Shown here: piece after piece, positions 56,971 to 64,000 of the stretch
Layout of the letters: each line of letters opens with the position of its first letter
How positions within the stretch are numbered: the stretch's first letter is position 1
Assembly: GCF_015679325.1 (NCBI RefSeq)
Contig: NZ_JADPVI010000001.1
Span: 434,001 to 498,000, forward strand
Reading direction: 5' to 3'
From: Kaistella gelatinilytica
GTDB lineage: Bacteria > Bacteroidota > Bacteroidia > Flavobacteriales > Weeksellaceae
DNA: 64,000 bases
The notes under the pieces: generated by a model
Databases searched by the model: none
The model's input: only the letters and a program-made list of their open reading frames with translations
What the model was told of the DNA's origin: nothing
Position numbers and translations under genes: made by a program

Positions 56971-57369
56971 ATGAAGAATATTTTTTTAGCCTTGTTTGCG
57001 GTTGCTACATTTGCTTCTTGTTCTACAATGTCAAGTTCAAAAGTTGGTGGCGCTCAAGCAAACATTAGCAATACACACTGGACTTTGGCTGATAATGTAA
57101 AAGGAAAAAAACCTACGCTCAATATTGAATCTGGTAAAATTACTGGAAATGCAGGTTGTAATAATTATTTCGGGGAATTATCTCTAGATCCTACTGCTGG
57201 AAATTTTATGACCAAAAATGTAGGCGCTACAAAAATGGCTTGTGACAATCTGCAGGTTGAAAATCAGTTTTTGAGTATGTTGAATGAAGCAAACAAATAC
57301 GTAGTTTCAGGAAATACTTTGGAATTGTATAAAGGAAATCTTCTTTTAATGAAGCTTATTAAATTATAA
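56971..57369 (+). CDS. META domain lipoprotein
   Basis: A 132-residue lipoprotein. The signal ends with lipobox FASC (Cys16). The META domain (about residues 33-130, HslJ-like) shows NTHWTL, ESGKITGNAGCNNYFGELSLD, ATKMACDNLQVENQFLSMLNEA and GNTLELYKGN, which are the classic META signatures. The role is not established beyond stress and adhesion associations in other bacteria. It has its own -7 box and a convergent terminator. Confidence 0.85.
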   Translation: MKNIFLALFAVATFASCSTMSSSKVGGAQANISNTHWTLADNVKGKKPTLNIESGKITGNAGCNNYFGELSLDPTAGNFMTKNVGATKMACDNLQVENQFLSMLNEANKYVVSGNTLELYKGNLLLMKLIKL

Positions 57370-57390
57370 AATATTTCAAATATAGACCTA

Positions 57391-57423
57391 AAAAAAGGAG
57401 CTCAATTTCGAGTTCCTTTTTTC
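57391..57423. terminator. Bidirectional terminator
   Basis: AAAAAAGGAGCTC, loop, GAGTTCCTTTTTT, between the META gene and the convergent acidic-protein gene, with T runs on both strands. Confidence 0.75.
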
Positions 57424-57431
57424 TTCTTTAT

Positions 57432-57674
57432 TTATGCTTCTTCGTCTTCTTCGTCATATTTTGCGAGTTCTTCGTCGCACCATTTGAAGGCCGCTTCTAC
57501 AACTTTGGTGGCTTCGTCTGCCATTGTTTCTTCATCATCGCCTTCTAAATCATCGAACCATTCAACTTCTTCTTCCTCTACATTGAGGACAAATCTTGGG
57601 TATTCTGTGTGAACTACGAATAGATCTTCAGGAAAATCTGAATTGTCGGCTAATAAAAACTTTGGTAATTTCAT
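57432..57674 (-). CDS. Small highly acidic protein
   Basis: An 80-residue protein with strong acidic segments (NVEEEEVEWFDDLEGDDEE and KYDEEDEEA) and few basic residues. It has no signal peptide or recognised domain; similar short acidic proteins are common in Flavobacteriia. It is transcribed from the minus strand, 33 bp after the 440-residue membrane-protein gene, so it may be the last gene of that unit. The function is unknown. Confidence 0.65.
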   Translation of the reverse strand: MKLPKFLLADNSDFPEDLFVVHTEYPRFVLNVEEEEVEWFDDLEGDDEETMADEATKVVEAAFKWCDEELAKYDEEDEEA

Positions 57675-57707
57675 AATAATTAATTTAACTCGTCAAAAAT
57701 ACAAAAA

Positions 57708-59030
57708 TTATTGAAATTTATTCGTGTCGATCTTAATTTTTTGTAAAACTTTATATTGCGTTAATACATTTTCTTTCAGCGTATCACTTGCTTTAAAAGT
57801 GACTTTCACATTTGGATTTACAGTGCTGATCAATTCGGCGATCTGCATTTTTGAGAGGTCAGTTTCGCTTTCCATATAAAAATTCACGCGGCCTTTTTCT
57901 AATTTTTCAGATTTGAGAAATTTGGTGATTTCTCGCCGGTTTTCCAGATAGTTTCCTTTCGAGAGCCAGGTAAAAACAAAGCCGGTCATCAAACTTAAAA
58001 CTGTAATTCCGTAGGTTAATTTACCAAAAATTTGATAGAGTTTTTTGAAATAAACCATCCAGATCCCCAAAGAAAAAGGTGCCATTAAACGGTAGTCGAT
58101 TGGATTTACCGAATAGAAATACTGAATAAAATAAGAACAGATTATGCCAATAATTCCGATGAAAACGAAGAAAAATTCAGTTTCAGAAAGTTTATTTTTA
58201 AGAAACAGAAATGCCATTAACACGATATTTAATAATCCAATTCCATAAATGGCAACGTTTATAATTCCACCCGATGGATTTGCAATGTGAATGAAAGGAT
58301 TAAAAACAGTCGTTAAACCTTGGAAAAGCTCGACCAGTAGAGTAGAAGTGGAATGCAAACCGATCTCTAAAAATGTAGCAACATAATTTTCATTAAAATA
58401 ATCGATGAACAAAAATTTGTATGCAACCACAAAAATAAATCCGATCAATCCTGAAAGAACGAAGATTTTACCATAGGATCTTTTAAATCTTAAAAGCCCA
58501 AAAAGCCCGGTTCCAAACATTAGAAATAACGCCGGATAACGAATATTGTACAATAAAATTAGGATCAAGCTCAAATATAATATCGATTTCGAACCTTTGA
58601 TCTCCTCATTAATTATTTTATGGGATAAGTAAAGAAATACGAATACAACAGGTAAAATTAATGCTTCGCTCATGGTATAGGAAAAGATGGAAACGAAGCT
58701 AAAAAGGCCACCGATGAGAACAGTTTCTGTCAGATAAAATTTCTTCTTTCTGGCGAAATAAATGATAAATAAATAGGATAGAATTCCAACAATTTTACTT
58801 CCCCAAAATTCATCAAGTCCAAAAATCGTAAAAAACTTTAAACTTAACGGATACCCAAGCGGAGTCACCGTATTATCGATCACGGGAAAAGCGTCGGCTG
58901 TTCTCATATACCGAATAGAATCAGGATTTACCCGTCCTTTTTCGTTGAGCAGAAAACGCAAAATGATCATTACAAAAGTTGCAATGACCAATAGGATTTG
59001 GATACGGATTTCGGGTAATTTTCTGCGCAT
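57708..59030 (-). CDS. Polytopic membrane protein, glycosyltransferase C-like
   Basis: A 440-residue protein with about 10 to 11 membrane helices. After the first helix it has a periplasmic loop with NPDSIRYMRTADAFP and TPLGYPLSL, an arrangement similar to GT-C glycosyltransferases that use lipid-linked sugars (an acidic residue in the first loop, then a YP motif). The C-terminal soluble part (about 385-440) is not recognised. It is 7 bp downstream of the 189-residue exported-protein gene. Assignment to GT-C is by layout, not by clear motif. Confidence 0.55.
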   Translation of the reverse strand: MRRKLPEIRIQILLVIATFVMIILRFLLNEKGRVNPDSIRYMRTADAFPVIDNTVTPLGYPLSLKFFTIFGLDEFWGSKIVGILSYLFIIYFARKKKFYLTETVLIGGLFSFVSIFSYTMSEALILPVVFVFLYLSHKIINEEIKGSKSILYLSLILILLYNIRYPALFLMFGTGLFGLLRFKRSYGKIFVLSGLIGFIFVVAYKFLFIDYFNENYVATFLEIGLHSTSTLLVELFQGLTTVFNPFIHIANPSGGIINVAIYGIGLLNIVLMAFLFLKNKLSETEFFFVFIGIIGIICSYFIQYFYSVNPIDYRLMAPFSLGIWMVYFKKLYQIFGKLTYGITVLSLMTGFVFTWLSKGNYLENRREITKFLKSEKLEKGRVNFYMESETDLSKMQIAELISTVNPNVKVTFKASDTLKENVLTQYKVLQKIKIDTNKFQ

Positions 59031-59037
59031 TTATTAT

Positions 59038-59607
59038 TTAATCGTGGTAAAGTCGCTTTTTCTCAGCTTCATAATATTTAACATCTTGATCCATATACTT
59101 GTAGAAAACATCGTCCAAATCATCAAAATAAATTTTCGGAAAAATCATTTTCTTTTTTATCGAAGGCATTTTAACCAATTTACTCTTTTTCACATCGTAA
59201 TAATTCCAGTCAGCGATATAATTGTTTGTGAGTAAATTTACACTTGATTCACCGCTGCCATCGTTGTTTGCGGGACCAAATTCGCTGCGCCACATTCCGA
59301 TCAACCGCATCTTTTTCGATTCTTTTTCATACCTAAACTGGTAAGAGTTTCCGGCTCTCATTTGTGAAACACTGATTTCAAAGCCATTTTTAGTTTTCCC
59401 TAGAGTAAGTGTGCCATCATCATTATAACTTTTAGTCTTTACCTTCTTAAATTTTTGAGATGAAAGCTGACAGATCACCATTCCACTTGCCGAATCGAAA
59501 TAAACCTTGTCCATGATTTTATCACCATCAAAATCGCTTTTAACTATTTGATTTTGAGCAAATAAGATGGCGGGAAAAATCAGAAAAAAAAATTGGAGAC
59601 TTTTCAT
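59038..59607 (-). CDS. Exported hypothetical protein
   Basis: A 189-residue protein with a signal peptide (MKSLQFFFLIFPAILFAQ) and one VCBS-like segment (KSDFDGDKIMDKVYFD) at residues about 23-40, followed by a beta-rich region (SYNDDGTLTLGKTKNGFEIS, YQFRYEKESKKMRLIGMWRSEFGP). It is otherwise unrecognised and probably periplasmic. It lies 3 bp after the 3-hydroxyacyl-CoA dehydrogenase stop and 7 bp before the membrane-protein gene, so it is within an operon. Confidence 0.6.
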   Translation of the reverse strand: MKSLQFFFLIFPAILFAQNQIVKSDFDGDKIMDKVYFDSASGMVICQLSSQKFKKVKTKSYNDDGTLTLGKTKNGFEISVSQMRAGNSYQFRYEKESKKMRLIGMWRSEFGPANNDGSGESSVNLLTNNYIADWNYYDVKKSKLVKMPSIKKKMIFPKIYFDDLDDVFYKYMDQDVKYYEAEKKRLYHD

Positions 59608-59610
59608 TTT

Positions 59611-60501
59611 TTATTTTAAAAACATCTTTGAAACTTTCTCTGCTTTTCTACTTTCCGAATAATCATAAAAACCTTCTCCAGATTTCGCGCCCAGTTTTCC
59701 TGCCATTACCATATTCACTAATAAAGGATTAGGAGCATACTTTGGATTTTTGAAACCGTCGTACATCACATTTAAAATGGCTAAACAAACATCAAGTCCA
59801 ATAAAATCAGCCAGTTGCAAAGGTCCCATCGGATGAGCCATTCCCAGTTTCATTACGGTATCAATTTCTTCAACACCCGCAACTCCGTTATATAAAGTTT
59901 CGATGGCTTCATTGATCATTGGCATCAAAATTCTGTTTGCCACAAATCCCGGATAATCGTTTACCTCCGTCGGAACTTTTCCTAAAGTTTTACTCATGTC
60001 GAAAATCGCATCAAAAGTTTCTTTAGAAGTAGAGTAGCCTTTGATGATTTCTACCAGTTTCATAATCGGAACCGGATTCATAAAATGCATTCCGATCACT
60101 TTTTCCGGACGTTTCGTAACAGAAGCGATCTTCGTAATAGAAATAGAAGAAGTGTTGGTTGCGAGAATACAATTTTCCGGCGCCAATTCATCCATTTGTT
60201 TAAAAATTTTCAGCTTCAGATCTAAATTTTCTGTTGCTGCTTCTACGATCAAATCTGCATTTGAAGCGCAATCTTTTAGATTGGTGAAAGTAGAAATGTT
60301 ATTTAAAGTTCCTTCTTTTTGTTCTTCTGTGAGATTTCCTTTGATAATAATTCGGTCCAGATTTTTTGTAATCGTGGCAATACCTTTTTCCAGCGCTTCT
60401 TGTGAAACGTCAACTAATTTAACCTTGAATCCGGTTTGTGCAAAAGTGTGGGCAATTCCGTTTCCCATGGTTCCGGCTCCGATTACTACGATATTTTTCA
60501 T
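59611..60501 (-). CDS. 3-hydroxybutyryl-CoA (3-hydroxyacyl-CoA) dehydrogenase
   Basis: A 296-residue NAD-dependent dehydrogenase. The N-terminal Rossmann motif is VIGAGTMGNGIAHTFAQTG, and the catalytic residues are in TNTSSISITKIA and MHFMNPVPIMKLVEII (His-Glu charge pair family region). The C-terminal helical domain carries NDYPGFVANRILMPMINEAIE and MKLGMAHPMGPLQLADFIGLD. It interconverts 3-oxoacyl- and 3-hydroxyacyl-CoA, in fatty-acid or acetoacetyl-CoA metabolism, fitting with scoB at the left edge. It is 24 bp after the M23 peptidase gene. Confidence 0.9.
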   Translation of the reverse strand: MKNIVVIGAGTMGNGIAHTFAQTGFKVKLVDVSQEALEKGIATITKNLDRIIIKGNLTEEQKEGTLNNISTFTNLKDCASNADLIVEAATENLDLKLKIFKQMDELAPENCILATNTSSISITKIASVTKRPEKVIGMHFMNPVPIMKLVEIIKGYSTSKETFDAIFDMSKTLGKVPTEVNDYPGFVANRILMPMINEAIETLYNGVAGVEEIDTVMKLGMAHPMGPLQLADFIGLDVCLAILNVMYDGFKNPKYAPNPLLVNMVMAGKLGAKSGEGFYDYSESRKAEKVSKMFLK

Positions 60502-60525
60502 AATTATTGATTTAGAATATTTTTA

Positions 60526-61347
60526 CTAATTACTTCTTGAATACGATTTTTTTTCCTCCAGATAGATCGCATTTTTGCTGCCATCAACTTTGAATTTGGT
60601 TTTGATATAGTTTCGTTCTCCATCGATTTTTGGAGTGAAAACTGAAAAGTGAAGATGTGGACCTTTTGACCAACCTGTATTTCCGCTTAATCCCAACAAC
60701 TGATTTTGGGTTACATTTTCTCCAACTTTTACTTTAGAGCCATTTTGTTTCAAATGAACGTATTCCGCTAAAGTTCCGTCTTCGTGCAAAATAACAATTT
60801 TATTATTAAAATTTGCGCATTCTTTAGTTGCGCAGTTTTTATCATTTTTGGTGACGACTTGCACAACTTTTCCCTCTCTTGCTGCATAAACTTCTTCACC
60901 TGTTTTCAAACTGAAATCAAGAGAATAGGTATGTTGATGAGAGAAATTTCCATTGTAACCTTGATAAATAAAATACTTTTTATTTTTTGCGAACGGCAAA
61001 CTGTAATTGAAATTAGTTTCTGAAAAATTCATATTCACGTCACCTAAAACATAATCAGCATTATATTTAAAATTGGTTGCTTTTTTTGGATCAATGACTT
61101 TTAATTCAGCAACAAGAAATTTCTTCGTGTTGGCGGGAATAACAATTACTTTTTTATCACCGAGAGACGAGCTCAAATTATTTGCGGTAAAGCTGTATTC
61201 TAAAGAAACTGGCGCAAACTCTTCATTATCGGCATATAAGAAATTAACTTTCTCTACATTCTCGCGATAAATTTTGAGCCGGATGGAATCTTGGGAAAAA
61301 GTAAAATTAAATAAAACCATTAGAAATAAAATAAAAATTCTCTTCAT
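60526..61347 (-). CDS. M23 family metallopeptidase, exported (second copy of a tandem pair)
   Basis: A 273-residue exported peptidase. After a signal peptide (about residues 1-19) comes a beta-rich N-domain (about 20-125), then the LytM/M23 zinc domain (about 130-255). Its Zn ligands are expected in FSHQHTYSLDF (His and Asp) and in KGPHLHFSVF (second His), with the catalytic His in YVHLKQ. Two cysteines (NCATKECAN) probably form a disulfide. It would cut peptidoglycan crosslinks, and could lyse or remodel the cell wall. It lies 1 bp after the preceding paralog of equal length and in the same operon as a beta-lactamase gene. Confidence 0.85.
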   Translation of the reverse strand: MKRIFILFLMVLFNFTFSQDSIRLKIYRENVEKVNFLYADNEEFAPVSLEYSFTANNLSSSLGDKKVIVIPANTKKFLVAELKVIDPKKATNFKYNADYVLGDVNMNFSETNFNYSLPFAKNKKYFIYQGYNGNFSHQHTYSLDFSLKTGEEVYAAREGKVVQVVTKNDKNCATKECANFNNKIVILHEDGTLAEYVHLKQNGSKVKVGENVTQNQLLGLSGNTGWSKGPHLHFSVFTPKIDGERNYIKTKFKVDGSKNAIYLEEKKSYSRSN

Positions 61348-61348
61348 A

Positions 61349-62170
61349 TTAATCAGTCGTTTTTGTATAACTTTTTCCCTCTTCTAAAAGCGTTCCCTCA
61401 CTTTCTGAGGTTTTAAACTTTGTTTCTATAAACGTTCTTTTTCCGTCGATTCTATTGATGAAAACTGCGAAATGCAGATGCGGACCACTTGCAAAACCCG
61501 TACTCCCACTGTAACCGATGAACTGGTCTTTTTTTACTTCATCACCTTTTTTCACAACTGCTCCGCGATATTTTAGATGCGAGTAATCAGCAAAAGTTCC
61601 GTCGCTGTGCATGATGAGAATTTTATTATTGTATTTTGCACAGGAAATATCCGGACAATTTTTATTGTTATTATCGACTACTTGAACTACAATTCCTTCT
61701 CGGGCAGCCAAAATCGGACTTCCCATTTTCAAATCAAAATCCAGTGCAAATTCGTTTTGGTGAGAAAATTTCCCGTTGTATCCTTGAAAAATTAATTGTG
61801 TTTTTCCTTTCTCGAAAGGCAATGAATAAATGTAATCGTTATCGAAATTTTCCTGCAACGCATTTCCAAAATTGTAAGTATTGGTATAAGAAAAAGAATT
61901 GGCTGTGTTGGGTTTAATTTCTTTTAAGACTGTGATCAGAAATCGTTTTGTTTTCGCCGGGATCACAACGATTTCATCATTCGGAAGAGTAGATGATAAA
62001 TTGGTTAGTTTAAAATTAAACTTCGACGACATCAGCATTGGCTCTTCATTATCTGCAAAAATCGAAATTTCGCGGTTGTTGATTTCATTGTAAAAACGAA
62101 GATTCCATTTCTCCTGCGAAAAGAGTAAGGTTTGTATAAATAGAAAAAACAGAAAAAGTTTTGCTTTCAT
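61349..62170 (-). CDS. M23 family metallopeptidase, exported (first copy of a tandem pair)
   Basis: A 273-residue paralog of the next gene with the same layout: signal peptide, N-domain and M23 domain with FSHQNEFALDFDL, SHLKYRG and SGPHLHFAVF. The cysteine pair is NCPDISCAK. Both proteins share the NNKI.I.H.DGT.A.Y.HLK core. The stop of the beta-lactamase gene touches this start with no spacer, so the two are co-transcribed and probably coupled. Substrate expected to be cell-wall peptide; the exact bond is unknown. Confidence 0.85.
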   Translation of the reverse strand: MKAKLFLFFLFIQTLLFSQEKWNLRFYNEINNREISIFADNEEPMLMSSKFNFKLTNLSSTLPNDEIVVIPAKTKRFLITVLKEIKPNTANSFSYTNTYNFGNALQENFDNDYIYSLPFEKGKTQLIFQGYNGKFSHQNEFALDFDLKMGSPILAAREGIVVQVVDNNNKNCPDISCAKYNNKILIMHSDGTFADYSHLKYRGAVVKKGDEVKKDQFIGYSGSTGFASGPHLHFAVFINRIDGKRTFIETKFKTSESEGTLLEEGKSYTKTTD

Positions 62171-63052
62171 TTATTTTTTGCTAAAATAATCAAAAACAAT
62201 TTTAGAAATATCGGCGATCATCTTGGTATTTGTCGATTCACTTTCCATCGAATCTGAAACGAAAACGCTGATTGCATAATGCTTTCCGTTCGGTAGCTTG
62301 ATAATCGCGATGTCATTTTCGGCGATTGTTAAACCTTTATCATTCTTGCCAGAGGAGCCAGTTTTATGAGCGACCTGAGTTTCTTTTGGAAGTTGTGCGA
62401 CAATTTTATTGGTTCCTGTTGTCGTTTCGATCATTATTTTGATTAGGAAATCGGTCGAATTTTTTGATACGGCTTCACCGTTATAAAACTTTTTGAGCAA
62501 ATCATTCGCAGAATTTGTAGTCGTGAAGTTTTTATACATCATCTGATAACTTTGATGCATTTCTTCCTCGTTGGCTTTTATTTGAAAATTTTTAATTCCT
62601 TTACCATTAATAAATTTTTGAACGGTTTCTGTTCCGCCGATTAATCTCAATAATAGATCACAACCGTTATTATCACTTTGTGCAACGGTATATTTGATGA
62701 GTTCGCGTAAAGGCATTTCGATATTTCCCTCCGGATATTTCTCCCGAATCGGACTCCAGGTATTTTCTAAAAGTTCAGATTTCTTAATGAAAATATTTTG
62801 GTTTAAACTTAATTTCCCTTCATCCACCACATTCAAAACCGCCAAAGCAATATGGAATTTGAAAACGCTCAACATCGGAAGTTTTTTATCACCGTTGATG
62901 TTTAAATTAAATTGATCCTCAAATGAATTGATAGAAACTGCGACAGTAGCATTTTTATTTTTCGTAATGTCAAGAATTTCTTTTTTTAAATTTTGCTTTT
63001 GGGCAAAAGTGAAGGATGATATCAAAAGGAATAGGTAAATTATTTTTTTCAT
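62171..63052 (-). CDS. bla: Class A beta-lactamase, subclass A2-like
   Basis: A 293-residue exported serine beta-lactamase. Signal peptide about residues 1-17. Motifs are Ser62-Val-Phe-Lys65 (SxxK), Ser126-Asp127-Asn128 (SDN), the omega loop with glutamates at ANEEEMHQ (161-166 in this numbering) and Lys230-Thr-Gly (KTGSSGK). The sequence style is that of the chromosomal enzymes of Chryseobacterium and relatives (CGA/CIA/CME group). Such enzymes hydrolyse penicillins and cephalosporins; the spectrum is not predictable from motifs. It is the first gene of a bla-M23-M23 operon. An inverted-repeat element lies 33 bp upstream. Confidence 0.9.
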   Translation of the reverse strand: MKKIIYLFLLISSFTFAQKQNLKKEILDITKNKNATVAVSINSFEDQFNLNINGDKKLPMLSVFKFHIALAVLNVVDEGKLSLNQNIFIKKSELLENTWSPIREKYPEGNIEMPLRELIKYTVAQSDNNGCDLLLRLIGGTETVQKFINGKGIKNFQIKANEEEMHQSYQMMYKNFTTTNSANDLLKKFYNGEAVSKNSTDFLIKIMIETTTGTNKIVAQLPKETQVAHKTGSSGKNDKGLTIAENDIAIIKLPNGKHYAISVFVSDSMESESTNTKMIADISKIVFDYFSKK

Positions 63053-63084
63053 TAAATACTTTTATAATTGTAAAATTAGATAAA

Positions 63085-63121
63085 GTCATTGCGAGGAATG
63101 AGGAACGAATGACGAAGCAAT
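63085..63121. repeat. Left inverted repeat of the GIY-YIG element
   Basis: GTCATTGCGAGGAATGAGGA and then ACGAATGACGAAGCAAT. It is the complement of the right copy with two small insertions of 4 nt each. Confidence 0.8.
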
Positions 63122-63130
63122 ACGTTTATT

Positions 63131-63439
63131 TTATAGATTCATAACGCTTAAAATACTTTCATATAAATCATTCCAATCGGGATTTATACTATTTATTAAA
63201 TCTATTTTTTTCTGCCTGGAACCGCCTTTCAATTGCTTTTCTCTTCCAATTGCATCTCCTATGTCTTGAAAAGATTCCCAGTAGACCAATTTGTCTAAAT
63301 TATACTTCGCTGTGAAACTATTTTTGAATTTTTTCGTTTTATGTTCCAAAATTCTTCCGGGTAAGTTTGAAGTTACACCAATATATAAAGCAGTGTTATT
63401 CTTATTGGTTACAATATAAATAAATCCGGGTTTCATCAT
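63131..63439 (-). CDS. GIY-YIG nuclease family protein
   Basis: A 102-residue single-domain GIY-YIG protein (COG2827 type). The fold signatures are FIYIVTNKNNTALYIGVTSN (GIY...YIG), an Arg in NLPGRILEHK, KYNLDKLVYWESFQD and the glutamate in AIGREKQLKG, with NPDWNDLYES at the end. Related small proteins are widespread in Bacteroidota; their role is unknown. The gene is enclosed by inverted repeats, which suggests a mobile or REP-associated unit. Confidence 0.85.
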   Translation of the reverse strand: MMKPGFIYIVTNKNNTALYIGVTSNLPGRILEHKTKKFKNSFTAKYNLDKLVYWESFQDIGDAIGREKQLKGGSRQKKIDLINSINPDWNDLYESILSVMNL

Positions 63440-63455
63440 TGATTTTTATCAAAGG

Positions 63456-63484
63456 ATTGCTTCGTCGTTCCTCCTCGCAATGAC
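63456..63484. repeat. Right inverted repeat of the GIY-YIG element
   Basis: ATTGCTTCGTCGTTCCTCCT and then CGCAATGAC, the complement of the left repeat in its shorter form. Confidence 0.8.
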
Positions 63485-63485
63485 G

Positions 63486-64000
63486 CTAAGAAATAAGTCT
63501 CACAATTTCCAAAGCCACCTTCAAAGCTTCTGTTCCATCTTCCAAAGAAACTTCTACATTTTTATTTTCAGTAATCGCATCTGCAAAACTTTCCAGTTCA
63601 TCTAAAATCGCATTGTTCGGCTGAATGTTTGGATATTCAAAAATGATCTGGTTTTTTTCTCCTTCTGCATTTTCGATGATCATATCAAAATCACTTGGGT
63701 TTTCCGGTGCTGGTTTCATACGAATTACTTCTGCTTTTTTCTCTAAAAAATCAACGGAAATATAAGCATCTTGCTGAAAGAAACGGGATTTACGCATCGC
63801 TTTCATCGAAATTCTGGAAGTCGTCAAATTCGCTACACAACCGTTTTCAAATTCAATTCTCGCATTACAGATGTCCGGCGATTTTGAAACTACCGAAACG
63901 CCACTTGCATGAATGTCTTTTACCTTAGAATCAACTACAGAAAGTAAAATATCCAGATCATGGATCATTAGATCTAAAACCACAGAAACATCAGTTCCAC
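63486..64000 (-). CDS. Gfo/Idh/MocA family oxidoreductase (C-terminal part, 5' end outside window)
   Basis: The frame runs off the right edge and encodes the last 171 residues of a Gfo/Idh/MocA oxidoreductase. GTDVSVVLDLMIHDLDILLS is the typical start of the second (alpha/beta) domain, and the substrate-binding sheet follows (IEFENGCVANLTTSRIS, FFQQDAYISVDF). The C-terminal helix is LEDGTEALKVALEIVRLI. The NAD-binding half lies outside the window. The family acts on sugars and inositols, including UDP-sugar precursors for surface polysaccharides; the substrate is unknown here. Confidence 0.85.
   Translation of the reverse strand, partial: GTDVSVVLDLMIHDLDILLSVVDSKVKDIHASGVSVVSKSPDICNARIEFENGCVANLTTSRISMKAMRKSRFFQQDAYISVDFLEKKAEVIRMKPAPENPSDFDMIIENAEGEKNQIIFEYPNIQPNNAILDELESFADAITENKNVEVSLEDGTEALKVALEIVRLIS

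Larger units (their letters stand above)
63085..63484. mobile_element. GIY-YIG gene inside a REP-like inverted-repeat element
   Basis: A 400-bp unit consists of inverted repeats at both ends and one GIY-YIG nuclease gene between them. The right repeat ends one base before the stop codon of the Gfo/Idh gene, and the left repeat lies just before the bla gene start. No transposase is present, so movement may depend on the nuclease or on other factors. Confidence 0.55.

Noticed and set aside
1..64000. CRISPR arrays, rRNA genes, prophage or insertion sequences with transposase
   Set aside because: No regular direct-repeat array, rRNA-like sequence, phage structural gene or transposase was found.

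Overview
The window is AT-rich chromosomal DNA from a member of the Bacteroidota, most likely a Flavobacteriia of the Chryseobacterium group (Weeksellaceae). The evidence is internal: Bacteroidota-type promoters (TTG or TTTG, about 20 nt, TAnnTTTG), several secreted proteins with type IX secretion (T9SS) type A C-terminal sorting domains, a TonB-dependent receptor, a DPRP-type photolyase, a subclass A2-like class A beta-lactamase and FG-GAP/ASPIC surface proteins. No phage, CRISPR array, rRNA operon or large insertion sequence was seen. Species assignment is inference.

Layout. 1-10.7 kb: end of scoB, dienelactone hydrolase, cupin, HAD phosphatase, NhaC antiporter, a divergent nuclease-like gene and holA with start codons 2 bp apart, trxB, crcB, tRNA-Ser(UGA), DUF2254 and a di-haem cytochrome c. 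11.2-21.4 kb: tandem Usp, GNAT, ornithine/alanine racemase-like enzyme, AraC regulator, small iron-permease-like protein, then a TPR-PAS histidine kinase, a LuxR response regulator, a receiver-only protein and a secreted FG-GAP protein. 21.7-28.4 kb: a mutagenesis module (S24-type repressor, divergent dinB, distal dnaE2-like polymerase) interrupted by a HigBA-type toxin-antitoxin pair and a repeat-bearing gene desert. 28.5-34.4 kb: aminotransferase, M28 peptidase, tRNA-Arg(CCU) and a two-gene photolyase operon in which both proteins are atypical.

34.5-43.8 kb is a coherent unit: a propeller-type sensor kinase, a LuxR response regulator and a four-gene secreted/outer-membrane operon. Near-identical 18-bp palindromes lie exactly 23 nt upstream of the -7 boxes of both the regulator and the secreted operon, which suggests one regulon. 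Two proteins of the operon share a cysteine-rich C-terminal domain that I do not recognise.

44.1-46.9 kb holds two papain-family proteases without signal peptides, a small protein that repeats the C-terminal domain of one protease, and a chagasin-type (I42) cysteine protease inhibitor. 47.3-64 kb: uvrA, a candidate short transcript, TonB receptor, DUF2490, dnaN, pheT, META lipoprotein, a membrane protein, a 3-hydroxyacyl-CoA dehydrogenase, a bla-M23-M23 operon, a GIY-YIG nuclease gene inside a short inverted-repeat element, and the C-terminal part of a Gfo/Idh/MocA oxidoreductase.

All functional calls come from reading the sequence and recalled family motifs; no database search was run.
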